Shown one piece after another: positions 24,201 through 37,764 of a stretch of 64,000 bases of DNA; the stretch's first letter is position 1; every line of letters starts with the position of its first letter. The stretch lies in contig CM055897.1 in the NCBI GenBank assembly GCA_029582155.1, positions 19,686,857 to 19,750,856 on the forward strand, in the 5' to 3' direction. The stretch comes from Panopea generosa. Its lineage: Eukaryota > Mollusca > Bivalvia > Adapedonta > Hiatellidae. A model generated the notes under the pieces. It was not told the origin of the DNA, did no database searches, and was given only the letters and a program-made list of their open reading frames with translations. The translations under genes and the position numbers were made by a program.

Positions 24201-27200
24201 CGTGACAGTGTGTGTGCAGATATGTTCACTGACATGTTAAGGTCCCTAACACTCACGTTCAACGCTTCATTATACACGTATCTAAGATATCTTTATCTGC
24301 TTCCACTTTGGTTTTTTTTATTAATTGTTTCTCATCGTGAAAATATATAAAACAACCCTTTTCACCAAAACAAGTGATGCGAACCCATTTTATGCATGGC
24401 ATTTCTATTTCCCCATAGTTATTTTGCATAAATGTTTTGGAGAACTCAGTTTGTTTGCCATTTATAAACACAACTTCAACTAGTCATTCATTGCGCATGC
24501 GTTACTTACGTAAAATAAAATCGATGCATAGAGTGAACCGTGGTTAAGCAAGATAAACGACATATAATTTCACATATAAAAATGTGTATAGAATAATATA
24601 GAATAATTGTCTAAAGATTTAAATATTACATATAGAATACTTTTTATAAGAAATACAGATAAAACATCCATATTATTTTCTTATTTATTTAAGACAGCCT
24701 TAGTATAACCTTTAGGTTTAAGGTTTAAGCTTCAGCGACAGTGTACGTATCATATACATATATAACTGTTAATAGAAGGAGAAATAATTAATTTACCGAA
24801 GGTTTTGCTTTATAACGGTGGATGGGCTAGTGGAGGGATTTGTAATATGTATATATCAATAAACTAACATTAGATAGTTTGAAATATGTATGATAGTGTA
24901 TGTAATATATACTTGTATATTAAAACATGTAAAAGTATTTCTATTTCATCAAAAATATACATACTTGAATTTATATACAACATGTACGTACCTGTAAATG
25001 AAAGTTATTTTGATAAAGGTTTATATTACATCTATAGCATAATGACATATTTTCAATTGAATGGTAGGATTGTAAAATTACATTGATATTAAGAACTCCA
25101 TAAATGTTATAAAATTTTATATAAGCACGTTGTCAGCTCATAATTATGTACTTTATTTCAAACATGAAAGGCTGCAGAAGAGGCAACTGCTGAATCTGAC
25201 GAGGAAGACGAACCAGCTCATGCTGAGGAACCACTTAAACCAAACCCTAAACTTGAAGCTGGCAAGAAGCTTCCTCCAACTTTAGAAGATTTTTGCCTTC
25301 CGAAACACATCGGTCGACCGTTGGAAGATATCGATGAATTCTATCAAAATAAAAAGGTTATATATATCACTTTAATACATGTATATGCTTGCACATGTCT
25401 TAAACCCAATGTATACATATGTACATAAAATAGACATTAACGACAACATATGCAATAAATAAAAAAGTGTATTTTATTTTGAAGTCATTAAATGCTTAAT
25501 TCTCAAGATATATAGACAGTTGTTAGAATTGGTAAAAAATGTACCGATACATGTATATAAAATAACGCAAACCAATCACAAATCGGATCATTTTTAACTC
25601 AATTAATTGAGCTTATGTAGTTATCATTAATAGATTTAAAAATAAAACAACACATAACCCGCTTATCAAAATATGCTTGAACATCTTTTTTCTGATAATG
25701 GATAAAATGTCCAAATACCATGGCGTTAGAATGTAATACATTTAGTATCGGTTGCTAACAAACGTCTTTAAGATCAATTCAAGTTGCTTTGACATGCCTA
25801 TATTGATTTCTTAACTTGATTTGTTGTTGTCATTCTAAAAGCTACATTGAATGGTAAAATGGGATGTTATTTAGGATTATTTACTAAATCAACTTAGTTG
25901 TAGGTGTCTGTAATCTCAATACAGTGATTCAAACCGTATTTAACAATAGCAAAATTTTCATATATAAAATCAGTCTGCAAAAAAATTGTTTTAATTGTAA
26001 TGTTTTGTTTTCTTTTTCTGTTTGACAGACATTTTGTGTGATTGGAAAGGATAAGACCATTTTCCGATTCAGCGCCACCAACGGTTTCTTCATTATCAGC
26101 CCCTTTAACTATATACGACGGGCTGCTGTATACTTTGTAGTGCATCCATATCCTTTTTATAGCAACACATACAAACCATCTCAACAATGACGTTAATATG
26201 TCAAAAAGAGCAGTGGAACAAAATCGTTGCTTTCGTTTATTGATTAGTTCAGAAATAGAGTCAAACTTTTCACTTTAAAGAAGCATCACCTATAACCTTC
26301 AGTTCAGTTAACGTTGGAAAGAAAGTTCATTGAATCACAAAGAAGGAAAGTCCCATACGAAGATAATGGTTGATTCCGGCCTTGCATTTTATCTCATTTA
26401 TGAGAAATTCGCTAATATACAGGTCAGCATTTTCCGTTTTATTCGTCAATGTTTTAGCATCATCCGATGCAGCCAATGAGTGACATTTCATCGCGACCCG
26501 CGATTTAGTATTTGGTTAACAAAAAATAAAACCAAATACACTACAGAGACAAAATACAATATAGTTATTGAACAATATATCCATAATTCATTAAAAAAAA
26601 ATATCGGCGATATAGGTGAGGTCTCTTTAAAAGTATAAGCATATATACGTGCGTTATTTGTAAAGTATAAGCATATATACGTGCGTTATTTGTAAAGTGT
26701 AAGCATATATACGTGCGTTATTTGTAAAGTTTTGTAGTATCAAAACCTATTTTGTTGAGGACTGACCGTGCACTTATGCAATCCCGTTGTGGCATAACTT
26801 TATCAGCATGTTAAAGACATCAATTTAAAAACTAGTATAATCAAGTGTTTTATACGAGATAAGAATGTAATACATATTTTCATATATTATGTTGTACATG
26901 ACTGCCAGGCACGTACGGAATGATGCTTATTGTGTTGCTTCAAACAGCTGCAACAAGCTTAAATCCTGCTTTTGTTATTGTAAATTCTGATATAGGAGAA
27001 CAAACATTTCAACGGATGCAAAGCAGCTTACACTAAGCAGATGTTACGTTCATGCTTTAAATGTGTGCTATTTTCATTCAAACATGCCCTAGTGCTTTTG
27101 ATATTAACTCATTGTCATATCTTATTTATACCGAACTAGTACGTTCTTACGCATATGTTCCTATCCATTGTCTATACAATTAAACGATTTACAATATTTA

Positions 27201-30200
27201 AAAATCCGACATTGCATTGTTGTGAAGAGTTCAATTTAAATATTCAAATGTAAATATCTTTAATTATTAATTTAATTAATCATACAACATTTAACAGTTG
27301 CTTTTTTTTCTTGCTTATATGTATATATATTTGTATATGTTATTAATATTTTATATTCCTTAACAGCTTCTCCACATTGTTTAGTCTTTTAGTCATATTG
27401 ACTATTATTGTCAATTGTATATTTATGACGTTTACTGTAACGCCCGGAGGAGAAAACACGGAGTAAGTTAAAAAAAAAAAGCAGCACATAATTGCATGGG
27501 ACCGTCTCTGGTCCAACCTGCACGCATGTTTCTTGTGTTATCCTACTCATGCACCTATCAATGTTTCCCCTTTCGGGCACATCCGCTGAAAAATAGACAA
27601 CAACGGAATCCTCATAAGCGGGATTGAGACAGACGATGATGACACCAAATCATCATATTAACCGCTGTTAATGCTCTACAAAACAAGTTTCTTGAAAAAA
27701 ATATATACGTCATTTCATGTATATTTTCAAACAAATAACATTTATCATTTTAAATGCTAGTTACATTATATTAAAATACAAAATATTAAAACATTTTCTG
27801 ACGAATTTTAAAGTAATTGTCATTCATTGTTTAAAGTTCTATGTATTCCTTACGAGTTATTACCTAATTGTCTTGAATTAAAGAATTCACTGACTATTAC
27901 AAGAAAAAAAACCCTAATTACTCATAATTTGATATCATCGGTATTTGATTACTTCTTGCTCCTGTGTATGCCAACACTCAAATGTTCATAAATATGATCA
28001 TGCGCAGTATAACCTCGTATACTCGAACACGGATGGTTAGAATACCGCATATGGCTCAGACATCTTATCTGGTCCCGGCTGAAATCCTGTTTCGATATAT
28101 ATACATGTGTATACATTTATACCATTAACTCGAACTTTTTGTTCAGTCACGTCGGGTTCGAGCTATCGAAGCTTTACTGTATAGATTTATTGTGGAGAAT
28201 GGTTAGTTAGATGAATGTTTAAGTGTTGAGAATAGTGATACGATAAAAATTCAATGTTGAATCAATTTAGTACACGGAATGTAATAAATAATTTATTCAA
28301 CTGTTGTTATTCGTTATTGAAATATAATTCCCTGGATGTTTTTTTTTTCGGGAATGAGAAGAGTCGCTCATGCCTATTATCAAAAAGCTCGTGAATTAAT
28401 TTTGCGATAACGAAAAAAAACCAACAGTTGAATAAAATATACACTCACCCGTCTTTTTAGATACGGTTAGCGTTGTTGTGTTATGTAGCATGACATTTGG
28501 CAGTTTGTTGTTCCATCTACGTGCATGTTAATTACATCTTGGGTTTGTGTGTGCTTGTAGAGGACCTTGTATATATAGTAACGCCTTTCCAATATCCAGT
28601 TTCACCATGATGTCATTAAGTTGTATCATGGAATGAGAATAGTGCTTTTTGTTTAAACATGGGAATGATAATAGAACATATCAGATATAGTTTTAGTGTT
28701 ATTAGGTCACTTATTTACTTAATTATTGATAGCAAAGGAATTCGGGATCGAAAAAAAAACTTTTAATGAGATATATTAAAAACCTTTAGAAATGAAAAAT
28801 AGATGGTGTATGATTAATTTTTATTTTGATTAATATAAACATTTAATATACACAAGGACAATGACACTGATTTTACATCGGACTAAATTTTATGTATGAT
28901 TGGTATTCATACGCTAATCTCTTTATAAAACTGTGTTATTGTTCCCACTTTAAGACTTTCACTCAATGATTTTTAGACTGTAAGAGATGTTTTTTTATTG
29001 AGATTATAACATGCAATATTTGAAAATGAATGCATGATAATTAGAAAAATGACCCGATTATTAACTTAAACGTTTTTTTACATGGAAGACAAAACAAACA
29101 TGTATTACCTTTTTGGGCACAAAATGACATACTCATGTGTCAAGTGCCGTAAAACCTCACCCATGTATTTATTTAACAAAACAACGCATACTTCCTTCGT
29201 TCATATCAATAATAAAAGTTAATTACACAAACTCTGTAACAGACAGTACTATGATTCATTCTGTAACCATTAGTTTTTGTGCATAACAAAAACAATAGTT
29301 TGAGGGATATGGTCTAATTTGGTATAATCTTAATTATGAACTTGAACATATTGGTGAAACTGAAGTCGTGTTGTGTTTGTTATGATATGAGCGTACTAGT
29401 TTAATATCAACTTATAGTCACAGGTCAATGACTTATCATTAAAACACTTTTGTTTCAAAAACTACAAAATTTGACTATTTTTTGTGTGTTTTTCTTTTAA
29501 GTATATACACAGTTTATATTTATTGCGTACACTATTTATTATGATGTTTTGTGCACCTATGATTTCCTTAACACGGTTTACACTGTTTAGTGCTTTAGTT
29601 ATACTTACCATTATTACAAACTGTGTGTTCATGGCATATAACGACGCCCCAGAAGAAACAGAGTAAGTTAAACATACAGTTGGTCATACACCAATTCACT
29701 TATAAAGAAAATTCCACCCATTAATAGAACTCAAAAATATGCTATAGTTAAGTATTTAAAATAAAATATATTTATTTTTTCAATGTTAGTCAAACTGAAT
29801 AACTTAACCATGCAGATTGACATACACCAAACAATTCACTTAAAAAGAGAACTCTAAAATGTACTGTAGTGCATATTAAAAATATATATTTATTTCAATA
29901 TTAGTAAAATTGAATAATTTAATAATGCAGATTTGCCTACACAAAACACTTCACTTATATAAATAACTCTCACACGTTCTATAGTTCAGTACCTTTAAAT
30001 TAATGATATTTCATTTTGTCAATTGTAATAAAACTAAGTTATTACATGTAAATATATATGTTGTCATTAACTAAAAACTTAACTTATATTGAGAACTCTT
30101 TGATGTGCATAAATGGAAGTTGTTTTTATAAAATGACACTAAAACAGAGTTGGATAATTATGCTGCTTGCAATAAAACAAAATCTTTACTTAAATTGAAA

Positions 30201-33200
30201 ACTCTCAAATGTACTATAGCGCAATAAGATTTAATTAATTAAAAACGTTTAATTTTGATAATTTTAATACAACTGACTTTGAGTTTTTCATACACCAAAA
30301 ACTAAGTTCGATTAATTCGGATCTCTCAAATGTACTTTAGTGCTGTATCTGAAACATTAAGATGTTATTTATTTTTTTAAAGTTTTCAATTTGAATAAAA
30401 CTTAATAATTTAAACATACAGCTTGTTTCACACTAAATACATCACGTAAACTTGAAACTCTTGAATATACAATATTACAATATGATTGACTTAATGGTTA
30501 GTTATTTTGTTAATTTAAGCTTGTCATACACCAAAAAAATTCATCTAAACTGGGTGTTCTAATGTACTACAGTGCTGTATGTTCTTAACTTAATTAATTA
30601 AAAGGCTAAATACTTTCTGCCAGGGTAGAGAATAATGTAGCAGAAGCTAATGTACAAACAGCTATTTTCTTTACATGTCAGATATGGTACAGTGTGCTGA
30701 AACGAGACCATATAAATCATCGGCTTTAAGCCTGCACAGAGTATATAAACACGGATATATGTGTACTTGTTTGTACTTTAGAGTGCGTGAGCTCACAAGC
30801 TCCTCCCTAGAATTTCAAATTTTTGTCTGTTGGAGTCTTCAAACTGCGCATAGCAAACACATTTAAGTAAATATATTTTACCAACTAAATGTATAGCCAA
30901 TAATCTAGTAGTATGCAGATTCACGACTAAACCAATGAAGTGGTGACGGTGAAATCTTGAAATGGGGTTCTCTGATTTGAACAATGTATAGAATTATGTA
31001 AAACCTACCCTAGTTTTGCGGCTTGTCTTGCGACTTGTCTTGCGACTTTTTTTTATGGCAGTTGGGGCTTTAAAGGTGATTGGCTTTGTTATTTTATTAT
31101 AAACTGAGTAAAGTAAACATATAGCTTTTCATACATCACCTACCTCATATAAACTGTTAAATTTCTTCTTATCAAAATAAATAGATTTTTACATTTGATG
31201 TATCTATCAGCTTAAAACATTTTACAGCACTTCTTTGTAAAAAATCATGCCTTTCTAATTACATTTTAGCCAAGCAATAATTGTATGTAATTTTGTATTT
31301 AGGGAAGGGTCGTAACTGATATTGTTAGTGACTCTACCAATGGTCCATATATATATGACAATAAAATAGGTTTAAACAAACAAACGAACACCACTTATTA
31401 CTTCCAAGTCAGGACCAACATCCCTAAAGCGTAATATTTGTCATATATATGTATTATCATAAATCATTTCCTTAGACTTCTATCAAGGACTTATATAAAA
31501 GGACAAGAAACTTGATAAAATAACATGCGAAAAATTAATAATTTGGGAAATTATAATTCAAATTTCACAGGCAACGGAAACATTATAAAACATTTACGGT
31601 TACATACATCTTTCTTTTCATGCAAATAAATCAGTTGCTTGTGAATTTTCCAAATTATTAATTTTTCCCATGCTATTTTATCAACATTCAATGGTGAGAT
31701 GCAAGTTTCCTATCCTTCTATATAAGTCCCTGCGTACACGTAATCAATAAAAATAAAACAAGAAAAAGGAAATGATTAGACAACAAATTTATTTCAAGCT
31801 GTATGTTGCTTACACTTTCACCACCGTGGTTAGTGAGTGCACGTTTAAGTTAATTAGACAATTAGTTCTGATACTGTTGCTATTGTTACCAGATCATCAT
31901 TTTGCATCATCACATTTCTATTAGTTGCCGTTGTGAAGTCTATAAAGTCCACCATCGGTGTTTATATTCGAGTTCTTATTTTATAGAACTAAACCCTATC
32001 AGGTGACCCTTTTCTCAAGAATACATAGTTTATTGTTTAAATATTTATTAACAATGTCTTTGGATCAGTCTGACCCATGAGGCTCAGCATATTCAATATA
32101 ATTGACATGTCAACACAAGTAGTATGCATAACGACATTTATGTGAATTTGACCATTGTAAAACAAGTAAACCAAAAACCCATTTGTGCTTGTGAACACTT
32201 TCATATCTTAGGCGAACTGAACTTAGCAATAACACAAATACATCATTACATTTATATATATATATACCTGGTGGAGGATGTTTAATTGTTTTAATATATT
32301 TCTTCGTTTCTTTCTTAAAATATTTAGAAACGTAATCACTTGAGTTGAATAGAGTTCTAATATTTTCGCTTTTATCTAATTGAGAAAATTCAAGCATACT
32401 TTGGTGGTTTATATAATTTTTCGATATATAGTATTACGTAATTCAATATACAATGGAAAAAATAATACAAAATTATATTCATTCTCTAATGCATAGCAAA
32501 TTCTGCATCGTCTATTATGAAAATTAATTTTATTGCATAACAATCTACCAACTTCAACTTCTAATCTATGTGATGACATATGTACCTATATGTTCGCACT
32601 TTTGTGTTTGGGTATATAGTGATAACATTGCTGTCCTTTTGTAATTTCGCTAACCATTGTTTCACTCTTCTATTGTACACGTCCATTTTAACTATATTTT
32701 TTTCAAATACATTCTTGTTACATATTGATAAGCATTTGTAGAGTTTATACTGGATATCATTTATTCATAATTATATAAAGCAATATACGTCTTCGTTTCA
32801 GAATCGTGTTCACAGCCATATATACATTTGAATCAGTTGTAAAAATGTTGGCCAGAGGGTTCATATTAACACCTTTTACATATCTCAGAGATCCGTGGAA
32901 CTGGTTAGATTTTGGTGTGATAGGCATAGCGTGAGTGATACCTTTCATTTCATAGCCCTTTGAATAAATATTTTAATTGATCCTGAATTATATCCATATT
33001 TATCTTGTATTTCTCATTTTAAGATAGCTCTTCTTTTATTGTAACTGTTCTAACTAAGTAGTATTTTGTATGTTTATCAGGGGTTAGCAAATACAGGATA
33101 CTTATTCATATAAAGTTGACCGAATTGCGTGTTTATTAAGGTAATACTGTATTGTATTTAATGATAAAATAATTGATTATTTGAATTTATTATCAATTCT

Positions 33201-36200
33201 AAAGCAACACTGTGTTTTGAACATGTTTAAATGTTGATTATAGGTACATGTATGTGATCCATTAATTTTATTGCAAATCAATGACCACGTACAAAAACAT
33301 CACAATGACATCATAATGACCAAGGATACAATGCAAGTAAACACTATGTATATCACATCGATTAATACAATACAACAACATCACAATGACCAAAGATAGA
33401 ATATAAGTAAACACTATGTACATCACATCGATTGATACAATACAAGTTCACACTGACCTAAGATAAAAATCAATTAAACACTATGTACATCACATCGATT
33501 GAATCAATATAACATTACAATGACCAAAGATAATATACAATTAAACACTATGTACATCACATAGATTGATATAATATAACATCACAGTGACCAAAGATAA
33601 AATACAAGTAAACACTATGTACATCACATCGATTGATACAATATAAGATCACACTGACCAAAGATGAAATACAAGTAAACACTATGTACATCACACCGAT
33701 TGATACAATATAACATCACAATGACCAAAGATAGAATACGTTTTAACACTATGTACATCACACCGATTGATACAATATAACATCACACTGACCAAAGATA
33801 ATATACAATTAAACACTATGTACATCACATAGATTGATACAATATAACATCACACTGACCACAGATAAAATACAAGTTAACACTATGTACAGCACGTCGA
33901 TTGATACAATACAATTTCACACTGACCTAAGATAATATACAATTAAACACTATGTACATCATATCGATTGAAACAATATAACATTACAATGACCGAAGAT
34001 AATTTACAAGTAAACACTATGTACATCACATAGATTGATACAATATAACATCACATTGACCAAAGATAAAATTCAAGTAAACACTATGTACATCACATAG
34101 AATGATACAATATAACATCACACTGACCAAAGATAATATAAAAGTAAACTCTATGTACATCACATCGATTGATTCAATATAATATCACACTGACCAAGGA
34201 AAAAATAAGGTTAAACACTGTGTACATCACATAGATTGATACAATATAACATCACACTGACCAAAGATAAAATACAAGTTAAAACTATGTACATCATATC
34301 GATTGATACAATATAACATCACATTGACCAAAAATAAAATACAGTTTAACGATATGTACATCACATCGATTGAAACAATATAACATCACACTGACCAAGA
34401 ATAAAATAAAAGTAAACACTATGTACATCACATCGATTGAAACAATATAACATCACACTGACCAAGAATAAAACAAAAGTAAACTCTATGTTCATCACAT
34501 CGATTGATACAATATAACATCACACTGATAAAGGATAAAATAAAAGTAAAACACTATGTTCAGCACATCGATTGATACAGTTCTAAGTTGATATAATTGA
34601 TTCAATCGTTAAGGTCTTGTGTTTTGTTTTCATTGCGTTTTCGACGACGACCCGTTGGGGCAGAAATATGAATTGATGCAAACACTCATATTTAAAATAA
34701 ACTTCTTTGCATAGAACACTATACTGTAGATTTAAATATTTTTGTACGTGTGTTTTTAACGTTTAATATATCATTTGCACATCTAGATATCTGACTATGA
34801 TGTTTAAATCATTGGGCAATCTGTCAGCGTTGAGAACGTTCCGAGTGTTACGAGCCCTCAAGACCGTAGCTGTAATACCTGGTAATTTTGTTTTATATTA
34901 TACTGGGCTGCATTCAGTGACATTGAATATTCAAAGTATAAGCCAACGTTTGATAAAACAAGTCAACTGAACGGCGTGCTGTAAAATGTTGACAAACACG
35001 TTTGATATTCGTGTATTTGTTTTTAATCGTGGGATCTGAGGTGAAATTAAGAGACAACGACGAAGTATTCCGATTTCGTTTATCTATTTTTGTTCAAATG
35101 AGAAGCATTCGTGTTTATAAATAAATAAAACATGTTTGAGGTTACTGAACTGAACGCAGCCAAGAACTCTGAAAAGGTTTGTGCAAGGGACTCAACTTAA
35201 TTAAACGTTATATGTAAAACTGTATTCTTAAATTATTTTCCTTGGGTAACACAGGGTTGTAATATATAGAGAGCAATGTACATAGACTTAAAGTTCAAAC
35301 AATTTTTAAAAAGCATTTAAATGAAATTAATAAAGAAATGAATTTATTAATGAAAGCTTTATATTATATTTTCATTAAAATGACCTGTTAGAGTATTTCA
35401 AGGTAATAGCCCGCTTGTTTGGATAGCTGTTTTTATTCTGGTTTGGGTATCGTGAATTCCCGTCGACTGGATAGACTTTACCTGTAAAAATACTCGGTTG
35501 GTATAAGCTCTGTATTTTTTTAAAGATTGCCAAGGCTTTGAAGCCGAGTTATGTCTTTGTCCTTTGCCATCACGGAACTCATTCAATTTCCGAAACAGTC
35601 TATTATATTGACCGATGCTAGAGGGAGGCCATTGGTGACATTTACATTTGATATTAATATGTTTAATAGTAAATAAATTAAGTGTTGTTTCATGTATAGT
35701 AATTAAGTGAGGTATTCATTGTTAATAAAGTGAGGTTAGTAATTAAGTCGTTTTATATATATATACTGAACGGTACAGTTTACCCGCCACATGACATTTT
35801 ATGTACCTGACATTTTATGTATTTTCTCAAAATAATGCCAAAGCAATTTCTTTGAAATTTGTACTTGAATGAGAAAGAACAATGTTTATTTAAAATCAAC
35901 ACATATCTGTCTGCGAATGTCGTATACAAACTATAATAGCGCTACTCAATAGTTAAACGAAGATATTGGAAATACAAAAGTGACGGGTTAGCTGTTCCGT
36001 ACAGTATAGTAATTGAATGAGGTTTTCTTCGTTTCAGGTCTTAAAACCCTCGTGGGAGCCTTACTGGAAGCCGTGATACGATTACGTGACGTCGGTATTT
36101 TGACGTCATTTGTGTTGTCCATATTTGCACTGATTGGTATGCAATTGTACATGGGTGCTTTACGGCACAAATGCGTTCTCGATATAGACAATGCAACCGA

Positions 36201-37731
36201 CAGTGAATGGTTTAATCACACGTCAAATTCATGTAAGTATCAGCTTCGTAAATTGTAGCCACGACGATATTCAGCAGACGACATGCAGTTCTGAAATATT
36301 ACATTTCCATAGTGTCGGGTTACTATGTTTGGCCTTTTTGTACTAATTACTCTTCTGTGTAGCAATACACATGTCTGTTTATGGCATAAATAATTTGCAA
36401 TGGACTTACTGTTTCCTTATTGCAATATGTTCCAATCTTCATTCCAGTTGTAACATTTCGAAATATTTAAATTTTTACTGGCCCCAGTTTCACCAATATT
36501 TCCTTTAAGTTTCACTTAAATACTTAAAAACTAAACTCAATATAGACTGGTTATTTACATTTATATATATGATATAATCAATATCAATGAAAACATATGC
36601 AGTTTTACTGTAACCAGTCTGTAATCATGATCACCATGCTACTTTTCTTTAGATTTTTAAGTGTTTTTTTCAAAATTTAACACAAGTATTTGCTTAAATG
36701 TGTTGGTGAAGCAGGAGCCAGGACACTGTATTACAGAACACACACGTGAATGTTGCATAAGGTTATATCTTCAAATCTTCGGCACTATGGTATGGCCAAG
36801 TTCTATTACAAAAAGTAAATGTTTAAGACATAAGTATCCATCTATCGAACCTTTACAGCTGTGGTCTGACCAGGGTCTACATTCATCAACGTTTTTTTAA
36901 CTTACACTCAACCTTTCCTTCTTTTTTTAAATTACATTATCAAAATTAACAGATGTTAACTATTAAGCAATACATTGAGACAAAATAATAGGTTATTATA
37001 TTATATTTGACAAAAATATGTTATTAATTACTTTCTTTAAAAATCAACAATTTTGATGTGACGATGGGGGAAGAGCGTGGATGAATGCTCCCGTTAACCA
37101 GATTTAAGCAGTTATTAATACTGCCCGTTTCAAGGTGGCGACCCCTATTGTCACCTCATCTGTATGCATGTTATGTACATATTACTATTATTTTGTATAT
37201 TTATTATGTTTACGTTGTTTTGGTGGCTGTTTGCTTTTGAATGCTATGCCGATTTTTGTGTAATACTTTTCGAGTCTTAGTTTTGAAAACGAAACGTTTG
37301 ATGAATTTAGGCTAAGGTTATACATTTTAAGAATCTTATAGCTTTTGAGTTTCGGTTAGAAGATTTCACCTCGAAGGATAACAGTTTTTGCGGGAACGGG
37401 TTATTTAAAGGGGTTGGATGTTCTAACCGAACCTAAAAAATCATCTTTTTTTTTTCATGCCAAGCCGGGCCCGATTAGTTCAGTCGGTTACGCGTCTGAC
37501 TATCAATCCAGGGGTCGTGAGTTCGAATCCCCCGGCCGGCAACAGTCTCCGTGATGATTGATATACGACATTGTGTCTCATTATCATTCGTCTCTTACCA
37601 CTGATTCAAGTGGGGAATTTATCAGTTACTTGCGGAGATGGGGTATGCTCGAGTACTGGTTAATCCCAGGAAACAGTGGCTAGGTTAACTGATCGTCTGT
37701 TAGCCCTCGATGGCATAAAAATGACGCTAAA

Positions 37732-37764
<33 letters not shown>

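Noticed and set aside
27366-27390. Ordinary AG acceptor for S1 exon 4a (AG at 27365-27366)
   Set aside because: Exon 3 has no GT donor at the right place, and the resulting frame would meet TAG at once. The AT-AC reading restores VHPLFSL exactly and fits both duplicate exons.
33280-34590. CRISPR-like regular spacing
   Set aside because: Units are contiguous and similar along their whole length, with no unique spacers; an intronic minisatellite in an animal gene.
37464-37541. tRNA gene
   Set aside because: A/B boxes and stems are tRNA-like, but the same head is joined to the same 200-bp body and repeat tail in several copies, so it is a SINE head. The same applies to the heads near 4251, 50670, 51499, 58622, 58932 and 59256.
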